Assembly: GCA_027257055.1 (NCBI GenBank)
Contig: JAPVLO010000617.1
Span: 434,001-498,000 of the forward strand
Length of the DNA stretch: 64,000 nt
From: Cephalopachus bancanus
Taxonomy: Eukaryota; Chordata; Mammalia; Primates; Tarsiidae
Reading direction: 5' to 3'
Of this stretch, positions 36,322 through 55,326 are shown in pieces. Below the pieces are notes generated by a model. It made no database searches. It was given only the letters and a program-made list of their open reading frames with translations, and was not told the DNA's origin. How positions within the stretch are numbered: position 1 is the first letter of the stretch; each line of letters opens with the position of its first letter. The translations under genes were made by a program, and so were the position numbers.

Positions 36322-36492
36322 GGCCATTGCCTTACCAGACTCTGGTGTGGCCATGTGCTCTTTGAACTATGACTGTCGCCATGCTTCTTGGCTTTGGCCC
36401 CCTTCCCTGCCTTGGGGAGGTGAATCTCCTCTTTCTCACTCTCTTTCTAATTCACCTTTTAAATAAGCTACATTTTCTAATCTGAAAAAAAA
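36322..36492 (+). mobile_element. SINE-like, LTR-derived retroposon, copy 2
   Basis: 171 bp ending in eight or more A, flanked by atctctggaag at 36,311-36,321 and 36,493-36,503. No Alu or tRNA head. Homologous to 28,745-29,010. Confidence 0.75.
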
Positions 36493-36789
36493 ATCTCTGG
36501 AAGAATTTGGACATTATCACTCACATGTTAGTTCCTGCATCCCTGTGGCTCTGAGGTGGTGGGACACCAAGAATGCAGGAGCTGCCTTAGTAGCTTCGTG
36601 ATTCCACTCTAGTAATGAATGTGTTTACAGGCAGAACGATGATGAGCAGCATTGAATCACACAGATGCAGGTGTGGCCAACAGCTGCCACTCTGAGCATA
36701 ACTGACTGGTTCTAGTATTTTGTTACTACTTAATGATTTACTTTTTCACAGGTTGGCAAGGAGAAAACTCTGTTTAAGACCATGGGGGG

Positions 36790-36928
36790 AAGCCAGATGC
36801 AGTGGTTCATGCCTGTAATCCCAGCACTTTGGGAGTCTGAGGCAGGAGAATTGCTTGAGCCCTGGAGTTTGAGACCAGCCTGGGCAGCATAGCAAGACAT
36901 AGTTTCTAAATAAATAAATAAATAAAAA
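36790..36928 (+). mobile_element. Alu monomer with (taaa)n tail
   Basis: Single left arm, agccagatgcagtggttc to catagtttct. Confidence 0.85.
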
Positions 36929-37059
36929 TCACAGGAAATTTTCACATGGAGAGCATTTTACCCAACGACTTAATTTTATTTTTGGAAAGCGGGACAGGGA
37001 GAAGGGCTACTTTTATGCCATTTTAGCCCCAGTGCAGGGGGATGGTTTGAAAAAATAAA

Positions 37060-37358
37060 TTTTTTTTTTTTTTTTTTTTGAGTTGGAGTCTCACTCTGTC
37101 ACCCAGGCTGGAGTGCAGTGGCTGCTCCCGGCCATCGCAGCCTCGACCTGCTGGGCTCCAGCGATATTTCCACCTCAGCCTTTCAAGTAGCTGGAACTAC
37201 AGGCGTGCGCTACCATGCCCAGCTCATTTTTTATTTTTTTGTAGAGGCGAGGTCTCGCCAAGTTGCCCAAGCGGGTCTTGAACCCGCGGGCTCGGGCAAT
37301 CCACTCACCTCAGCCTCCCAAAGGTGCGGGATTACAGGCTGAGCCACCGAGCCCAGCT
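37060..37358 (-). mobile_element. Alu, full length
   Basis: Long T-run then agttggagtctcac; ends gagccaccgagcccagct. Confidence 0.93.
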
Positions 37359-37364
37359 AATTTT

Positions 37365-37600
37365 TTCTTTTTTTTAGTTGGAGTCTCACTTTGTCTCCCA
37401 GCCTGGAGTGCCGTGGCATACTCACGGTCACCCTAGTGTCAACCTACTGGGTTCCGGCGATCCTTCTGCCTCAGCCTTCCAAGCAGTTGAACTACAGATG
37501 CGTCCACTACCATGCCCGGCTAATTTTTTTTTTTTTTTTATTGTAGAGACGAATTCTTGTCAGAATGCTGGGATTACAGGCTAAGTCACTGCACTTGGCC
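37365..37600 (-). mobile_element. Alu with middle deletion
   Basis: Joins agagacgaattcttgtcag directly to aatgctgggattacagg. Confidence 0.9.
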
Positions 37601-37675
37601 TGAAAATATGTTTTGGTAAACGTTTTCCTCAGTGGCTATGGCAGTGCGATTCCAGTGAGTTCATAAAGAGGCTTG

Positions 37676-37965
37676 GCTGGGCACGGTGGCTCACGCCTGT
37701 AATCCCAGCACTTTGAGAGGCCAAGGCGAGAGGATTGCCTGAAACCCGGGGTTTGAGACCGGCCTGGGTAATTTGGCAAGATCGCGTCTCTACAATAAAT
37801 TTTTAAAAATTAGCCAGGCATGGTGGCACGCCTGTACTTCCAACTACTTGGAAGACTGAAGCGGAAGGATCGCCTGAGCGCAGCAGGTGGAGGCAGTGGT
37901 GGCTGTGAGTGTGCCACTGCACTCCAGCAGGGCAACAGTGACACTCCAACTCAAAAAAAAAAAAA
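37676..37965 (+). mobile_element. Alu
   Basis: Flanked by aaagaggcttg at 37,665-37,675 and 37,966-37,976. Confidence 0.95.
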
Positions 37966-38285
37966 AAAGAGGCTTGACAGACAAAACAAAACGCAGAGGT
38001 GGGAGGGTGCATTTAGAGAATGTAATAACTGTATCAAGGACTTTCGCTGGAGGTTGCCAGGATTGAGGTGCTAGGTTGGGAAACAGCAAGAGAATTGTTT
38101 TGAAGCTCTGCAGCCTGATACACAGTATCATCTGTGTAATGACGAGTTGGGTAATGCCAATAGCCATACATAACCCCAAACTCGGGTCAGGACCTCATGA
38201 AGAGACCAAATTGTATCGTCCAGTTTTGAAATGGAGCCATGCCTACACGCAACGGCTGTGATGACATCCTTGACACAAGTGATAC

Positions 38286-38762
38286 TCCTGTCTCAGCCTC
38301 CTGAGTAGCTAAGACTACAGGCATGTGCCATCACGCCCAGCTAATTTTGGGGGTTTTTGTTTTGAGTAGGAGTCTCACTCTGTTGCCCAGCTGGAGTGCA
38401 GTGGCATACTCACGGCTACCACAGCCTCTACCTGCTGGGTTCAGACAATCCTTCCACCTCAGCCTTCCAAGTAGCTGGAACTACAGGCATGTGCCACTAC
38501 GCTTGGCTAATTTTTTGATTTATTGTAGAGATGAGATCTCGCCAAGTTACCCAGGCTGAATTCGAACCCATGGGTTCAGGCAGTTCCCTCTCCTTGGCCT
38601 CCTAAAGTACTGGAATTACAGGCTTGAGCCACCGCCCCTGGTCTTTTAAAAGTTTTCTGTAGCCATGGAGTCTTGCTACGTTGCCCAGGCTGGTCTTGAG
38701 CTCCTGGGCCTGCCTCAGCTTCCCAAAGTGCTGGGGTTACAGGCATGAACCACAGTGCCCGG
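38286..38762 (-). mobile_element. older Alu split by a younger Alu
   Basis: Pieces 38,286-38,348 and 38,644-38,762 belong to one canonical old Alu; a younger copy lies between them. Confidence 0.8.
38352..38643 (-). mobile_element. Alu nested in an older Alu
   Basis: Complete, gagtaggagtctcactctg to gagccaccgcccctgg. Confidence 0.9.
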
Positions 38763-38788
38763 GTGAAAAATTGGTTTTAAAAGATGTT

Positions 38789-39400
38789 TTAACTCATTCA
38801 CAACCGCTGACATGAATTTACATCATTCCAAATTCTGTTCCTGGTTGCCACTGACGTGAATTTACGTTTTTGCAAATTCTGTTTCCAAATGCTGCAACGT
38901 CGTCATATGTATGTGGTATGTGTTATTCTATTTTCCTTGAAAATGAATAGTGAGCCAAGGAGAAAGTTAATTGTGATAATTATCTGATATCGACTGTGCA
39001 ATGTTGTATTGATTTACGTAGTTGGTAAAAGTCGCAAATTGGTCATTATTTTGTTGTGGTTAGTGTTGTATACTTGTATTTTGACATTTCAGGACTTTAA
39101 TACTTCAAATAATTTACCATAATTATGGAAAATGAAGAAATATATGCTGATGAGATTTCTGAGGTCGAAGGTAAATCCAGTGAACTTATTAGTGACAGTG
39201 AGACAGATGGTGATGTAATGACGCAATGTAAATGAAATATATATAATATACGGTTTATAATCTCAACAAAAATACAAATAGGAAATGCTAATCAGAGTGG
39301 TGTCTGAGGCAAATCCTGGATACATGTACAACTGTCAGCTGTATTGTAAAAAGATGATAATTTAGAAAATACCATTTCATTTTTGCTTAACGACTGAAGT
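38789..39400 (+). mobile_element. possible piggyBac-like DNA transposon relic (5' part)
   Basis: A TTAA at 38,789-38,792 is followed by ctcattcacaaccgctgac. Two direct subterminal copies of tgac(a/g)tgaatttac(a/g)t then caaattctgttYc follow. Downstream, 39,125-39,235 encodes a 36-residue acidic peptide (MENEEIYADEISEVEGKSSE at its start) like the N-terminus of piggyBac-type transposases. No matching right end found. Confidence 0.4.
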
Positions 39401-39959
39401 CTGCAGCAACCAATTTCAGATATTTTTTCTTTTCACCCGCAATCAGTATTAGGAAAGTGGAAAATTTTCCGCCATGGGTTGGAATTTTGGAAGATATGTG
39501 TCATTTTCATTTTTCTGGATGTGTAACCGATTCCCAGTACGGACGTATGTGTGCTGCAGACTGGGGCAGCACCAAGTGTGTTAACACCTAAAATGCCTAT
39601 GGGGACAGCCAATAACCATCTCCGGCCTCTGGGAAAGCAGCGCAGGGAGCCTGGAGGCCTCGGGTTTGCACGCACGTGGCCCCGCAGCCCGCTGAGAGCT
39701 GAGTCTGTGTGGGAAAACCCACAGGTACAGAAAGGAAGTTCAGAGCCGGCGCATACGGTATAAAGTGCGCCTTGACTGGAGCACGGCAAGAGCAAGAAGG
39801 GAGAGGAAAACCGGCAGGAGAGTGGCAGGGACTGGGCAAAAAAGGAAGTGGGTTTTGCAGCCCCTTTTGCAAGCCCAGTGGAGGAGCCTCACAAGGTCGC
39901 AGTATGGGGAAGACCCATGTGCTGCCAGCCAAACCCAATTTGGGGGCAGCTAGCACGTG

Positions 39960-47935
<7,976 letters not shown>

Positions 47936-48099
47936 GGCCCCAGGGACTTCCTCCCTTTGAGCAACCATCCGCAGGCCCCGCTGCCCTCATGGGGGTGAAG
48001 ATCGCCTGCCACAGGGCCCCACTGCCCTGGGCCTAGTGCCGCCACACCCCCCACATTCCACAGGCCCAGTTTTGTGACAAACTTCTGCTGACACTGACC

Positions 48100-48105
48100 A
48101 ATAAA
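48100..48105 (+). terminator. PPIB: PPIB poly(A) signal
   Basis: AATAAA 165 nt after the stop codon, in accaataaaaatgatgtggg followed by a T run. The short 3'UTR fits the known PPIB transcript. Confidence 0.85.
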
Positions 48106-48386
48106 AATGATGTGGGTTTTTTACAGCCTACCTGTGGGCTGAGTTCTTGAGCCTGGGGCACCTCCCCCAAGTGCCTCCCAGCAAGCCGGCGCCTCTCCCT
48201 CCCTGGGGCTCCTTCCTGACTTGCTGACCCAGGTGCTGTCCACATGGTTAGGCAGGGTCTGCTGCACCTTGTTCTACACTCTGCCAGCTGCTGGGCCTCA
48301 ACCTTTGCTCCCCCTGCCGCCTGCTGGTCTACCTTGAGAAGTACACCTGTACCTTTGCATCGCCCACCTCTAAAGGGGCTGCTTCC

Positions 48387-48392
48387 TTTATT
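48387..48392 (-). terminator. candidate SNX22 poly(A) signal
   Basis: AATAAA on the minus strand 215 nt beyond the SNX22 stop. The PPIB signal is about 280 bases away on the other strand. SNX22 transcripts might instead read further into PPIB. Confidence 0.45.
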
Positions 48393-48606
48393 CCCATCTT
48401 CCCGGCCCTGTCCTGGCCCTTGGGCATATGAGTCCTACCACGCCCAGCTACCCTTGCAGCCAAGTTCTGCCCCATGAAGGAAGATGGGCACAACCAGGCA
48501 CTGGGTGGTCAAATCCTGGGTCCAGACCACAGGAGGACCTAGCCTATCATGGAACTCAGGACTAGCACACGACTCCTGGCAGGTGGCCCAACAGCCTCGG
48601 GGCTGA

Positions 48607-48734
48607 TCAGGGCATCGGGGGCAGGGGAGTGAGGTGACAGGCTGCCTCTGGCTGGGCTTTAGATGGGCTGGTGCCGATGCCGATGCTGTAGAGGCCTTGG
48701 AACACACCATTCACCACCATGTTGGGCAGAGGCT
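48607..48734 (-). CDS. SNX22: SNX22 exon 7 and stop
   Basis: Reads [20 protein letters not shown] through to [11 protein letters not shown] and TGA. The acceptor is tgtcctgcag. Confidence 0.93.
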
Positions 48735-51097
48735 CTGCAGGACAGAAGCGACAGGAGGAAGGGGTAGGTGGAGGCTGGCCTGAGGCCTGCAGCTCCCTGA
48801 TCTGCTCGTGGACTCAGCGCCCCCTCAGGAGCGGGAGCCCCTGCCAAGGCAGCAGGTGACAGCTGCCCACCCCAAAGGAAGCTTTGGCATTGCCAGATCC
48901 CATGCTGTTCCCATCAGCTGGCGCCACACTCCCCCCGGGTCTCCAGCTGACAGCAGGGGCACCGAGGAGCAGGCAGTGGTCCCCAAGGAGGGCAGCAGGA
49001 GGCAGGTGCCTGGGGGCCCCCCGAGAGCTGAGAGATGGCACGTCAGCTCTAGTCTCCAGGTCAGAGGCAGCTCACCTGGGGAGGGTGCGCAAATATAGGG
49101 GTCCACACAGAAGCTCACGACAGGCCGGTGCTGCAGCTGTGGGCTAGAGGACAGCAGGTCAGGAACCATGGAGCAGGGAGGCAGGGCAGAGCCCCACATG
49201 GGACGGAGGTTAGGGAGCGAGACCACCAGGGACGCCCCAAGGAAAAGGTGAATGGGAGGTGAGCTCAGCAGGTCCCAGCAGGAAAGGGGAGCACAGGACA
49301 GGCCAGAGGCAGCCGGCCGCCTCCAGCATGGGCCACTAGAGGGCAGCAGGGGCTGGGCGCAGACGCGGGCAGTGACTTGCCTGCCGTCGCCAGGCAGGAA
49401 CTCCCCCAGGGAGCTGAAAAGAAGAGAGATGCGGTGAGCTGCCTGGGGACACCTGGGGAGTTGGGAGGGTGGAGACTGCACCTCCCCGGGGACACTGCTT
49501 CTATTTGTAACAGGCACAGTTCCGGAGCCAGCTGAGGTAACCAAGGCTGTCCAAAAGAGAAGAAAGCCCCTCCGCTTGGGTCAAGAGAGCCTGTGTCTCA
49601 GCAGGGGGAGAACCAGGCAGGGCCTCCAAAACCCTTCCTCACCCGCTTGCTGCCGAGAGCCCTGTTCCTCCCCAACTCTGGCCTCCCTTACCCCCAGCTG
49701 CTGGCCTTGGGGTCGCTGGGGAAGTGCCGGAGCCTCAGAAATTCCAATAACTCCCTGGGCACCTCCTGGTTCAGGTACAGGATGCCCTGGGGAGGAGAAC
49801 ACGGGAAAGCTATCATCAGGCCCAGCCACTAATTTGCACAGCCCAGTGCAAATGAACACGCAAGGCCCTTTGTTCCCAGACGATTAAGGATGTAAGGACA
49901 CCGAGAGCAGAGCACTGAGCCAACCTCGGGACCCTTCTGAGCGCCGGCCCTGGAACCGCTCAGGACTCCATCCCACACCCCACCATGAGGGCGGCACAGG
50001 GTCTCACCCTGAAGGGGAAGGGTGCTAGCTTTCATTGAGCTGGGACTACCCATGCCCGTCACCTCATTCAGTCTGGCTTTTTGTACTTTTTCTTTTTTGA
50101 CTTGGAGTCTCACTCCAACGCCCAGGCTGGGGTGCTGTGGCACACTCATGGCCACCCCCGTGTCGACCCGCTGGGCCCCCGACTATCCTTCCGCCTCAGC
50201 CTTCCAAGTAGCCAGAACTACAAGCACGTGCTACCAGGCCTGGCTAATTTTTGATGTAGAGATGAGGCCTCGCCAAGTTGCCCGGACTGGCCTCGAACCC
50301 CTGCGTTCAGGCAATTCTCTCGCCTCCGCCTCCCAAAGTGCTGGGATGACAGTCGCCTCAACAATCCGGAGAGGGATGTTTGCACCCGGCACTGTTCCGA
50401 AAACGGACGCTTGGGGGGATGACACCCCAAGGTGTGCCCCCACCGCCGGGCCCACGCCCCGAAAGTCGCCGCGGGCGCCCACGTGCCTGGATGTAGGCCT
50501 CCAGGCCCTGCCGGCGCTGCTCCAGGCCTCCGGTCCTCCAGTGGGGCAGGCGCTTCGCGGGGAAGTCGGGCACCTTGCACCGCTTCTTGATCTGCGGAGG
50601 TTACGGCGGGGCAGCCCCGGCGTCGCGACGGGCCCCCCGGACTCCCCCCGGGCAGCCCCCGCGAGCGCGGGCGCGACGCGGCGAGGGAGGCCCCGGCCCG
50701 GGCGCCGAGAGCGGCCGGCCGCGAGGGGCAGGGCGCGGGCCGGGCCGGGGCCGGCCGCGCCGGGGAGGCGCTCACCCGCTTGTGCAGCGCGTGGAACTCG
50801 CTGTAGCGCCGGGCCACGGCGTGTCTGCGCCCGCGGCACCGCACCTCCACGCGGAACACCTGCGGGCGGCGGCGGCGTGAGCACCGCGGCCCCGCCGCGC
50901 GCGCGCCCGCCCGGGGCCCCGCCCGACGGCCCCTCCGGCCACTCCGGCCCACTCCCGCCTCGGGCGCCGGGGCGCCGGGGCCCCGCGCCAGACGCTCCGC
51001 GCGGCGCCCCGCCGGCCCGCCCGCTCACCACGTGGCCCTTCTCCGGGCGCTCCCCGGGCCCCTCGGGCCCCACCGACGGGACGCGAACCTCCAGCAT
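48607..51097 (-). CDS. SNX22: sorting nexin 22, seven coding exons
   Basis: PX-domain protein that binds phosphatidylinositol phosphates on endosomes (family knowledge). Coding exons in transcript order: 51,029-51,097, 50,776-50,859, 50,487-50,591, 49,692-49,786, 49,381-49,413, 49,076-49,143, 48,607-48,734. Total 582 nt, 193 residues plus stop, the human length. The start [20 protein letters not shown] leads into the PX domain: VFRVEV, the phosphoinositide-binding [12 protein letters not shown], the proline loop [12 protein letters not shown] and helices [12 protein letters not shown] and [11 protein letters not shown]. The tail ends [12 protein letters not shown]. Introns 3 and 5 begin with GC instead of GT. 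The gene is tail-to-tail with PPIB. No broken codon found. Confidence 0.93.
49076..49143 (-). CDS. SNX22: SNX22 exon 6
   Basis: 68 nt encoding [20 protein letters not shown] and SP. I chose the acceptor gtcctctag rather than the cccacag seven bases later because only it keeps the frame and aligns with human SNX22. The donor is gtgagc. Confidence 0.88.
49381..49413 (-). CDS. SNX22: SNX22 exon 5, 33-nt microexon with a GC donor
   Basis: Encodes [10 protein letters not shown] plus partial codons. The acceptor is tcttttcag and the intron begins gcaagt after CAG, close to the consensus for GC donors. Phase arithmetic (1+30+2) matches both neighbours. Confidence 0.88.
49692..49786 (-). CDS. SNX22: SNX22 exon 4
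   Basis: 95 nt encoding [20 protein letters not shown] then [11 protein letters not shown], the last PX helices. The acceptor is tcctccccag and the donor gtaagg. The Gly codon is split with the next exon. Confidence 0.92.
50079..50351 (-). mobile_element. Alu in SNX22 intron 3
   Basis: gacttggagtctcactcc to aaagtgctgggatgac; the 5' terminal bases of the element are missing. Confidence 0.88.
50487..50591 (-). CDS. SNX22: SNX22 exon 3, followed by a GC donor
   Basis: 35 codons from [20 protein letters not shown] to EAYIQ, covering the PX proline loop and following helix. The acceptor is cctccgcag. The intron starts gcacgt after CAG, a GC-AG type intron. The reading frame supports this border exactly. 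Confidence 0.92.
50776..50859 (-). CDS. SNX22: SNX22 exon 2
   Basis: 28 codons from [20 protein letters not shown] to [14 protein letters not shown] is the conserved PX phosphoinositide-contact motif. The acceptor is gcccgcag and the donor gtgagc. Confidence 0.93.
51029..51097 (-). CDS. SNX22: SNX22 exon 1 coding part
   Basis: 23 codons, [20 protein letters not shown] then GHV; donor gtgagc. It sits inside the CpG island. The ATG was chosen because the protein aligns with human SNX22 from its first residue. Confidence 0.92.
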
Positions 51098-52339
51098 CCG
51101 CGCCCCGAACCGGCCCGGCGGCCGCACGAGCCGCGGCGCGGTCTGCGGCCCGCGGGCCGCGCCCCGCCCCGGCCCCCCGCGCCGGGGCCCGGGAGATGAG
51201 GCGCGCCGCGGGGGCGGGGCCGGCTCGGCGGGCGGGGCGCCCCCTGGCCCGGCGCGGCCGCCTGGAGCCTCGCCCGCTCCGAAGTGCGGCCTTCGGGCCC
51301 CCGGGGCCGGCCCCGCCCCCGCCCTCCGCGGGGCCCCGGGGAGCGCGGCCCGGAGACGCCGGCGGAGGCCGCGCCGGGGAGGCCCCTCCGCGGCGCCGCC
51401 GCCCGCGCGCCTCCGTCCGCTGCGCTCGAGCCCCTCCGCCGCGGCCCGGTGGGACGCGGTCCCGCGACCCAGCTCCGCCCGGGCCGGACGGCCGGCGCTC
51501 GGGAGCGCTCGCCCGCCGGCAGGACAGCGAAGCCGAGCCAGCCGCTCGGCGGCCGGGCGCGGGCGGCGGGCGGCGAAGAGCGAGCGCCTCGGGGCGGTGC
51601 CGGCTGGCCGCTCTTGCCGCCCCCGGACAGGGGCTTCCCGAGAACGTGGCGGGATTTCCCTCCGGAGCTCTCACGCCCGTGCCGGGGCGCCTCTGCCCAC
51701 CTCGCGGCCCTGCCCACCCCCGGCTGCAGGGGCCGCCACCGCCCGGCCGGCCCTGGCCGGAGGCCTCGGCTCCGCGGACTCCCCACCCCCGCCCCGCCCC
51801 GCCCCTGCCAGGGCCCCAGGAAGTGCGCACGCCTGCGGCCTCGGGCGAGGTGGGAAGGAGGAAGCCAGTCCTGCCTTGGGGGCACCTACCGGCCCCCCAG
51901 GACCCCAGTGCAGAAGTTCCTCTGAGCTGGAGCAGAAAGGCTCCATTCCGGCTCTGCCCGCAGAGGAGGGCGGGAGGATGGCCACACTGAGGCCGGTGGG
52001 CACTGCCACCGCCACGCCCCCCTTTCCTCCCACACTGTTGTACAAGGGCCCCAGAACTAGGAAGATCTCCCTGGACGGGAACGACCCCAGCGAGGGGAAG
52101 TGTGAGGGGAAGTGCGGCTGTTTCATTCCTGCTTGGCTCGCTGGGGCCTCTTCGTTCAGGGACCTCGCTCTGCTTGGCGGACGCGAGGGGGAAGCCTCTC
52201 CTGGGGGCCGGGGCCTTCTCGTCCCCCATCCCAGCCACCGCCTGCCCCTGTCTCGGTCGCCTGTTTTTCCTTGCCTCCACCCCCAATAGAATGCCCGTTC
52301 TCTACCCTGTGGGGAAAACTGTTATGGAGACCTCTCCTT

Positions 52340-52735
52340 AAACCTTCCAGTAGCTTCCCCTTGCACTTAGAATAAAACTCAGTCTTCCTGCCGCCACGAG
52401 CTCCAACTAGCCCAGGCCGCCGCCGTCTTCCACCTCATTCCTCCCCTCTCCCCACCGTGTGCCAGGCTCCAGCCAACGACCTTCCAGTGAGTGCTTTAAA
52501 CCTGACAAGCTCTTTCCTGCCTCAAGGCCTTTGCACTTGCTGTTTGTGCTACCTGGAACACTCTTGCTTGACTCTTCACCTGGGGAGCTCGTCCTCCAAT
52601 TCTTAGCCTAAAACTCACCTAAAAGAGGCTTCCTTCTTCACTACCCTAATCATATCACCATCTATGCACTTATTACAGTCTGCAATCATTGTTTATTGTG
52701 TATCTCCATGGTGCCAAGTATTTAGCAGTCATGCA
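52340..52735 (+). mobile_element. L2 relic
   Basis: Contains ttgcacttagaataaaactc, ctcaaggcctttgcacttgc, ctacctggaacactcttgc and tttattgtgtatctccat in L2 3'-end order. Confidence 0.85.
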
Positions 52736-53150
52736 AAAAACGTTTTTTGCCTGAATGGGCAGTAGAGAGGTGTAGAGAAAAAACTAGGGAGGTGGGGGAG
52801 CAGGGCTGATGAAAGGCTCGAGGGCCTGTCTGCAGGGGTCGACTGCAAGAACCCTCTGCCCAAGCTTTCATTAGACCACTCTCTCCCTTTCCCGCCCACT
52901 CAGCAGACTTGTCTACTAGATCCATTTACTGAACTTTCAGAAATTCCTGAGAAGCCTCAAACCAGTGGGTTTTCAGCGCAAGTTATGGAAGATTTGATGC
53001 AACTGCCTTGTAAGACATCTGGTAGCAAACCTGTTGCTCCTAATTCCAGAGCATTCCATGGTACAAGAGTGCAGGTCCAAGTGAAGAAAAACATGATTCT
53101 CGACCTGGAGACATGTAAGATGTCCTGGGGAGATAAAACAAGGTGCAGAA

Positions 53151-53439
53151 GCCGGGCTCGGTGGCTCAGCCTGTAATCCCGCGCCTTTGGGAGGCTGAGG
53201 TGAGTGGATTGCCTGAGCCTGCGGGTTCGTGACCCGCCTGGGCAGCGAGACCTCATCTCTACAATAAATCAAAAAATCAGCCGGGCGTGGAAGTGCATGC
53301 CTGTAATTCCGGCTACTCAGAAGGCTGAGGCGGAAGGATCGCCGGAGCCCAGCAGGCGAGGCTGCGGTGGCCAGGAGCGGCCACTGCACTCCAGTCTGGG
53401 CGACAGAGTGAGACTCCAACTCAAAAAGAAAAAAAAAAA
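53151..53439 (+). mobile_element. Alu, deletion subfamily
   Basis: Flanked by aaaacaaggtgc at 53,135-53,146 and 53,440-53,451. Lacks AACTTGG after CTGGGC. Confidence 0.95.
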
Positions 53440-53756
53440 AAAACAAGGTGCGGAGAATGCCTTCCTGTAAAGAGGAACACACACCATGATGCAACTCCAA
53501 GGCAACTACGACAGTAGAAGGAAAAGTTGCTTTCTGTAGACTTGACCCATCGGCCAGCTCAGCACACGAACCCTATTAAGTTCCAGTATCTGTATGACAG
53601 TTGTGCAGACTTCAAAGTGACTTCTGTTTTCAGAATGAGCTGTTTTACTAGACAGATCTGTCTCTTCTTGTCACTACAATCTGGCCTATGAATTTAATTT
53701 ACAAGTTGCTTAAAAGTACTCTTTGATCACATTTTCTTGGCCAGAGTATTTCTGCA

Positions 53757-53908
53757 TTCTTCTTTCTTTCTTTCTTTCTTTATTTTGCAGACACAGAATC
53801 TCTACTATGTTGCCTAGGCTGGTCTTGAACTCCTGGCCTCAAGCGCTTCTCCTGTCTCAGCCTCCCAAAGTGCTGGGATTATAGACATGAGCCACCACAC
53901 CCGGTCTA
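53757..53908 (-). mobile_element. Alu monomer with (TTTC)n tail
   Basis: Single left arm, ttgcctaggctggtcttg to gccaccacacccggtc. Confidence 0.85.
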
Positions 53909-53931
53909 TTTCTGTATTAGATTATGGTAAT

Positions 53932-54440
53932 TCTCAAACTCGAACAGTCATCATCACCTACAGGGCCTGTTAAATCTCAGATCATAGTGTGAGGCCTGGG
54001 TGGAGCCTGATGGCGGGCTTTTTCTTTTTTGAGTTGGAGTCTCACTCTGTTGCCCAGACTGGAGTGCAGTGGCCGCTCCCGGCCACCGCAGCCTCCACCT
54101 GCTGGGCTCCAGTGATCCTTCCGCTCAGCCTTCCAAGTAGCTGGAACTACAGGCGCACGCTACCACGCCCAGCTGGTTTTCTTATTTATTGTAAAGATGA
54201 GGTCTCACCAAGTTGCCCAAGCGGGTCTCGAACCCGCAGACTCAGGCAATCCACTCACCTCGGACTCCCAAAGCACTGGGATCACTGGCTGAACCACCAA
54301 GCCCGGCCCTGGCTAATTTTTAATTTGTTGTAGAGATGAGGTTTTGCCAAGTTGCCCGGGCTGGAAGGGGGCACTTTCAGGAAGTTCCCTGGTGATGCTG
54401 ATGCTCCTAGTTGGGGACCACACCCTAAGCACCTGTCTCT
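53932..54440 (+). mobile_element. MER5-type relic split by Alus
   Basis: acctacagggcctgttaaatc before and ctggtgatgctgatgctcc after the Alu block match one MER5-like element. Confidence 0.6.
54019..54307 (-). mobile_element. Alu
   Basis: gagttggagtctcactctg to gaaccaccaagcccggcc; nested in an older Alu remnant at 54,308-54,363. Confidence 0.92.
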
Positions 54441-55312
54441 TGAATCCCACAGCAGCCACCCCGGGGGCTGGGTCCCATTTCTCCTCGGCGCAGGCGTGCA
54501 TCCTGCGGCTCACCGCTTGGATGCAGGACCAAGGCCTGAGGGCAGGAAGGGCTGGGGCAAAGATGGACGCCGACATGCCCCCACTCCTGTGGGCACCACG
54601 AGCCTGGCATCTCAGCTGGCCTGCAGCGCCTGCCTGGGCTCGCTCACGGCCTGCGTCACCATCACACAAAGCCCCCTTTCACTGGCAGGGCTTCTGCCGA
54701 GCTGCAAGGCTGCTTGGGTTAACCCCGTTGAGAGAACAGACAGCCCCCGGGCGGCGGACCAGTGGGAGCCGCTGGGCACAGAGGCTGGACTCTCTTCCTG
54801 GCCTGCGGGCGGGCTGAGCATCACGGCCTTCCCCAGCCCAGCCCGCTCCAGTCGCCTGAGTGAGCCCGGACAAGCCCCGAGCCTCAGGGTCTCTATCTGT
54901 CCGTATCTCAGGGAACTCACACAACAAGGAGTTGTGCTGTGGAATACATGACACACCAGCTTCCAGTGTTTAGCCTGTGGCCTAGCATGGGATGCATAGC
55001 ATCACTGATGGCATTCTGTGAATTTGCTGTTTTGATAGGGGAAGGATTGGCAATTATACATGGTTCATCCTAACATAAACTGGTTCATCAGCCACAAAAC
55101 CACATGCTACCATTCCTTTCAGTATCTGGAGATGGCAAGTTTTGCTTAACAAACACCTGTTTCAACTACTAACTCTGTGAAGAGGATCTTCCTGATTTCC
55201 TCCATACATGCAACCAAGAAAAGCCAAGACATAAACTGGCAGCAGAGCCTGATGTAAATCAGCAACTGGCCCATTCATGAAGACAGCCTCGGAGTTCTTA
55301 CTGATTACTTTT
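54441..55312. other. intergenic sequence without recognised genes
   Basis: G+C-rich left half; a weak MIR-like segment near 54,850-54,930. No exon recognised. Confidence 0.5.
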
Positions 55313-55326
55313 AATAAACATATTTT

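Larger units (their letters stand above)
50400..51860 (-). promoter_or_regulatory. CpG-island promoter of SNX22
   Basis: Extremely G+C- and CpG-rich, densest at 50,560-51,760, covering exons 1-3 and the upstream flank. GC boxes (ggggcggggc type) near 51,160-51,240 lie just upstream of the start codon. No TATA box is evident. Confidence 0.8.

Noticed and set aside
38789..39400. Calling this an intact transposase gene
   Set aside because: The acidic frame stops after 36 codons and no catalytic DDD region follows.
49137..49143. Alternative SNX22 exon 6 acceptor at cccacag
   Set aside because: It would drop seven bases and break the frame with exon 5; the upstream ctctag fits the phase.
48825..49544. 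239-residue minus-strand frame
   Set aside because: It reads through SNX22 exons 5 and 6 with their introns; only the spliced segments are coding.
50772..52286. 504-residue open frame on the minus strand
   Set aside because: Same CpG-island effect; it reads SNX22 exon DNA in the wrong frame.
50022..52289. 755-residue open frame on the plus strand
   Set aside because: It starts in an Alu and runs through a CpG island opposite SNX22 exons 1-3. Arg/Pro/Gly/Ala-rich composition is what G+C-rich DNA gives in any frame; no domain visible.
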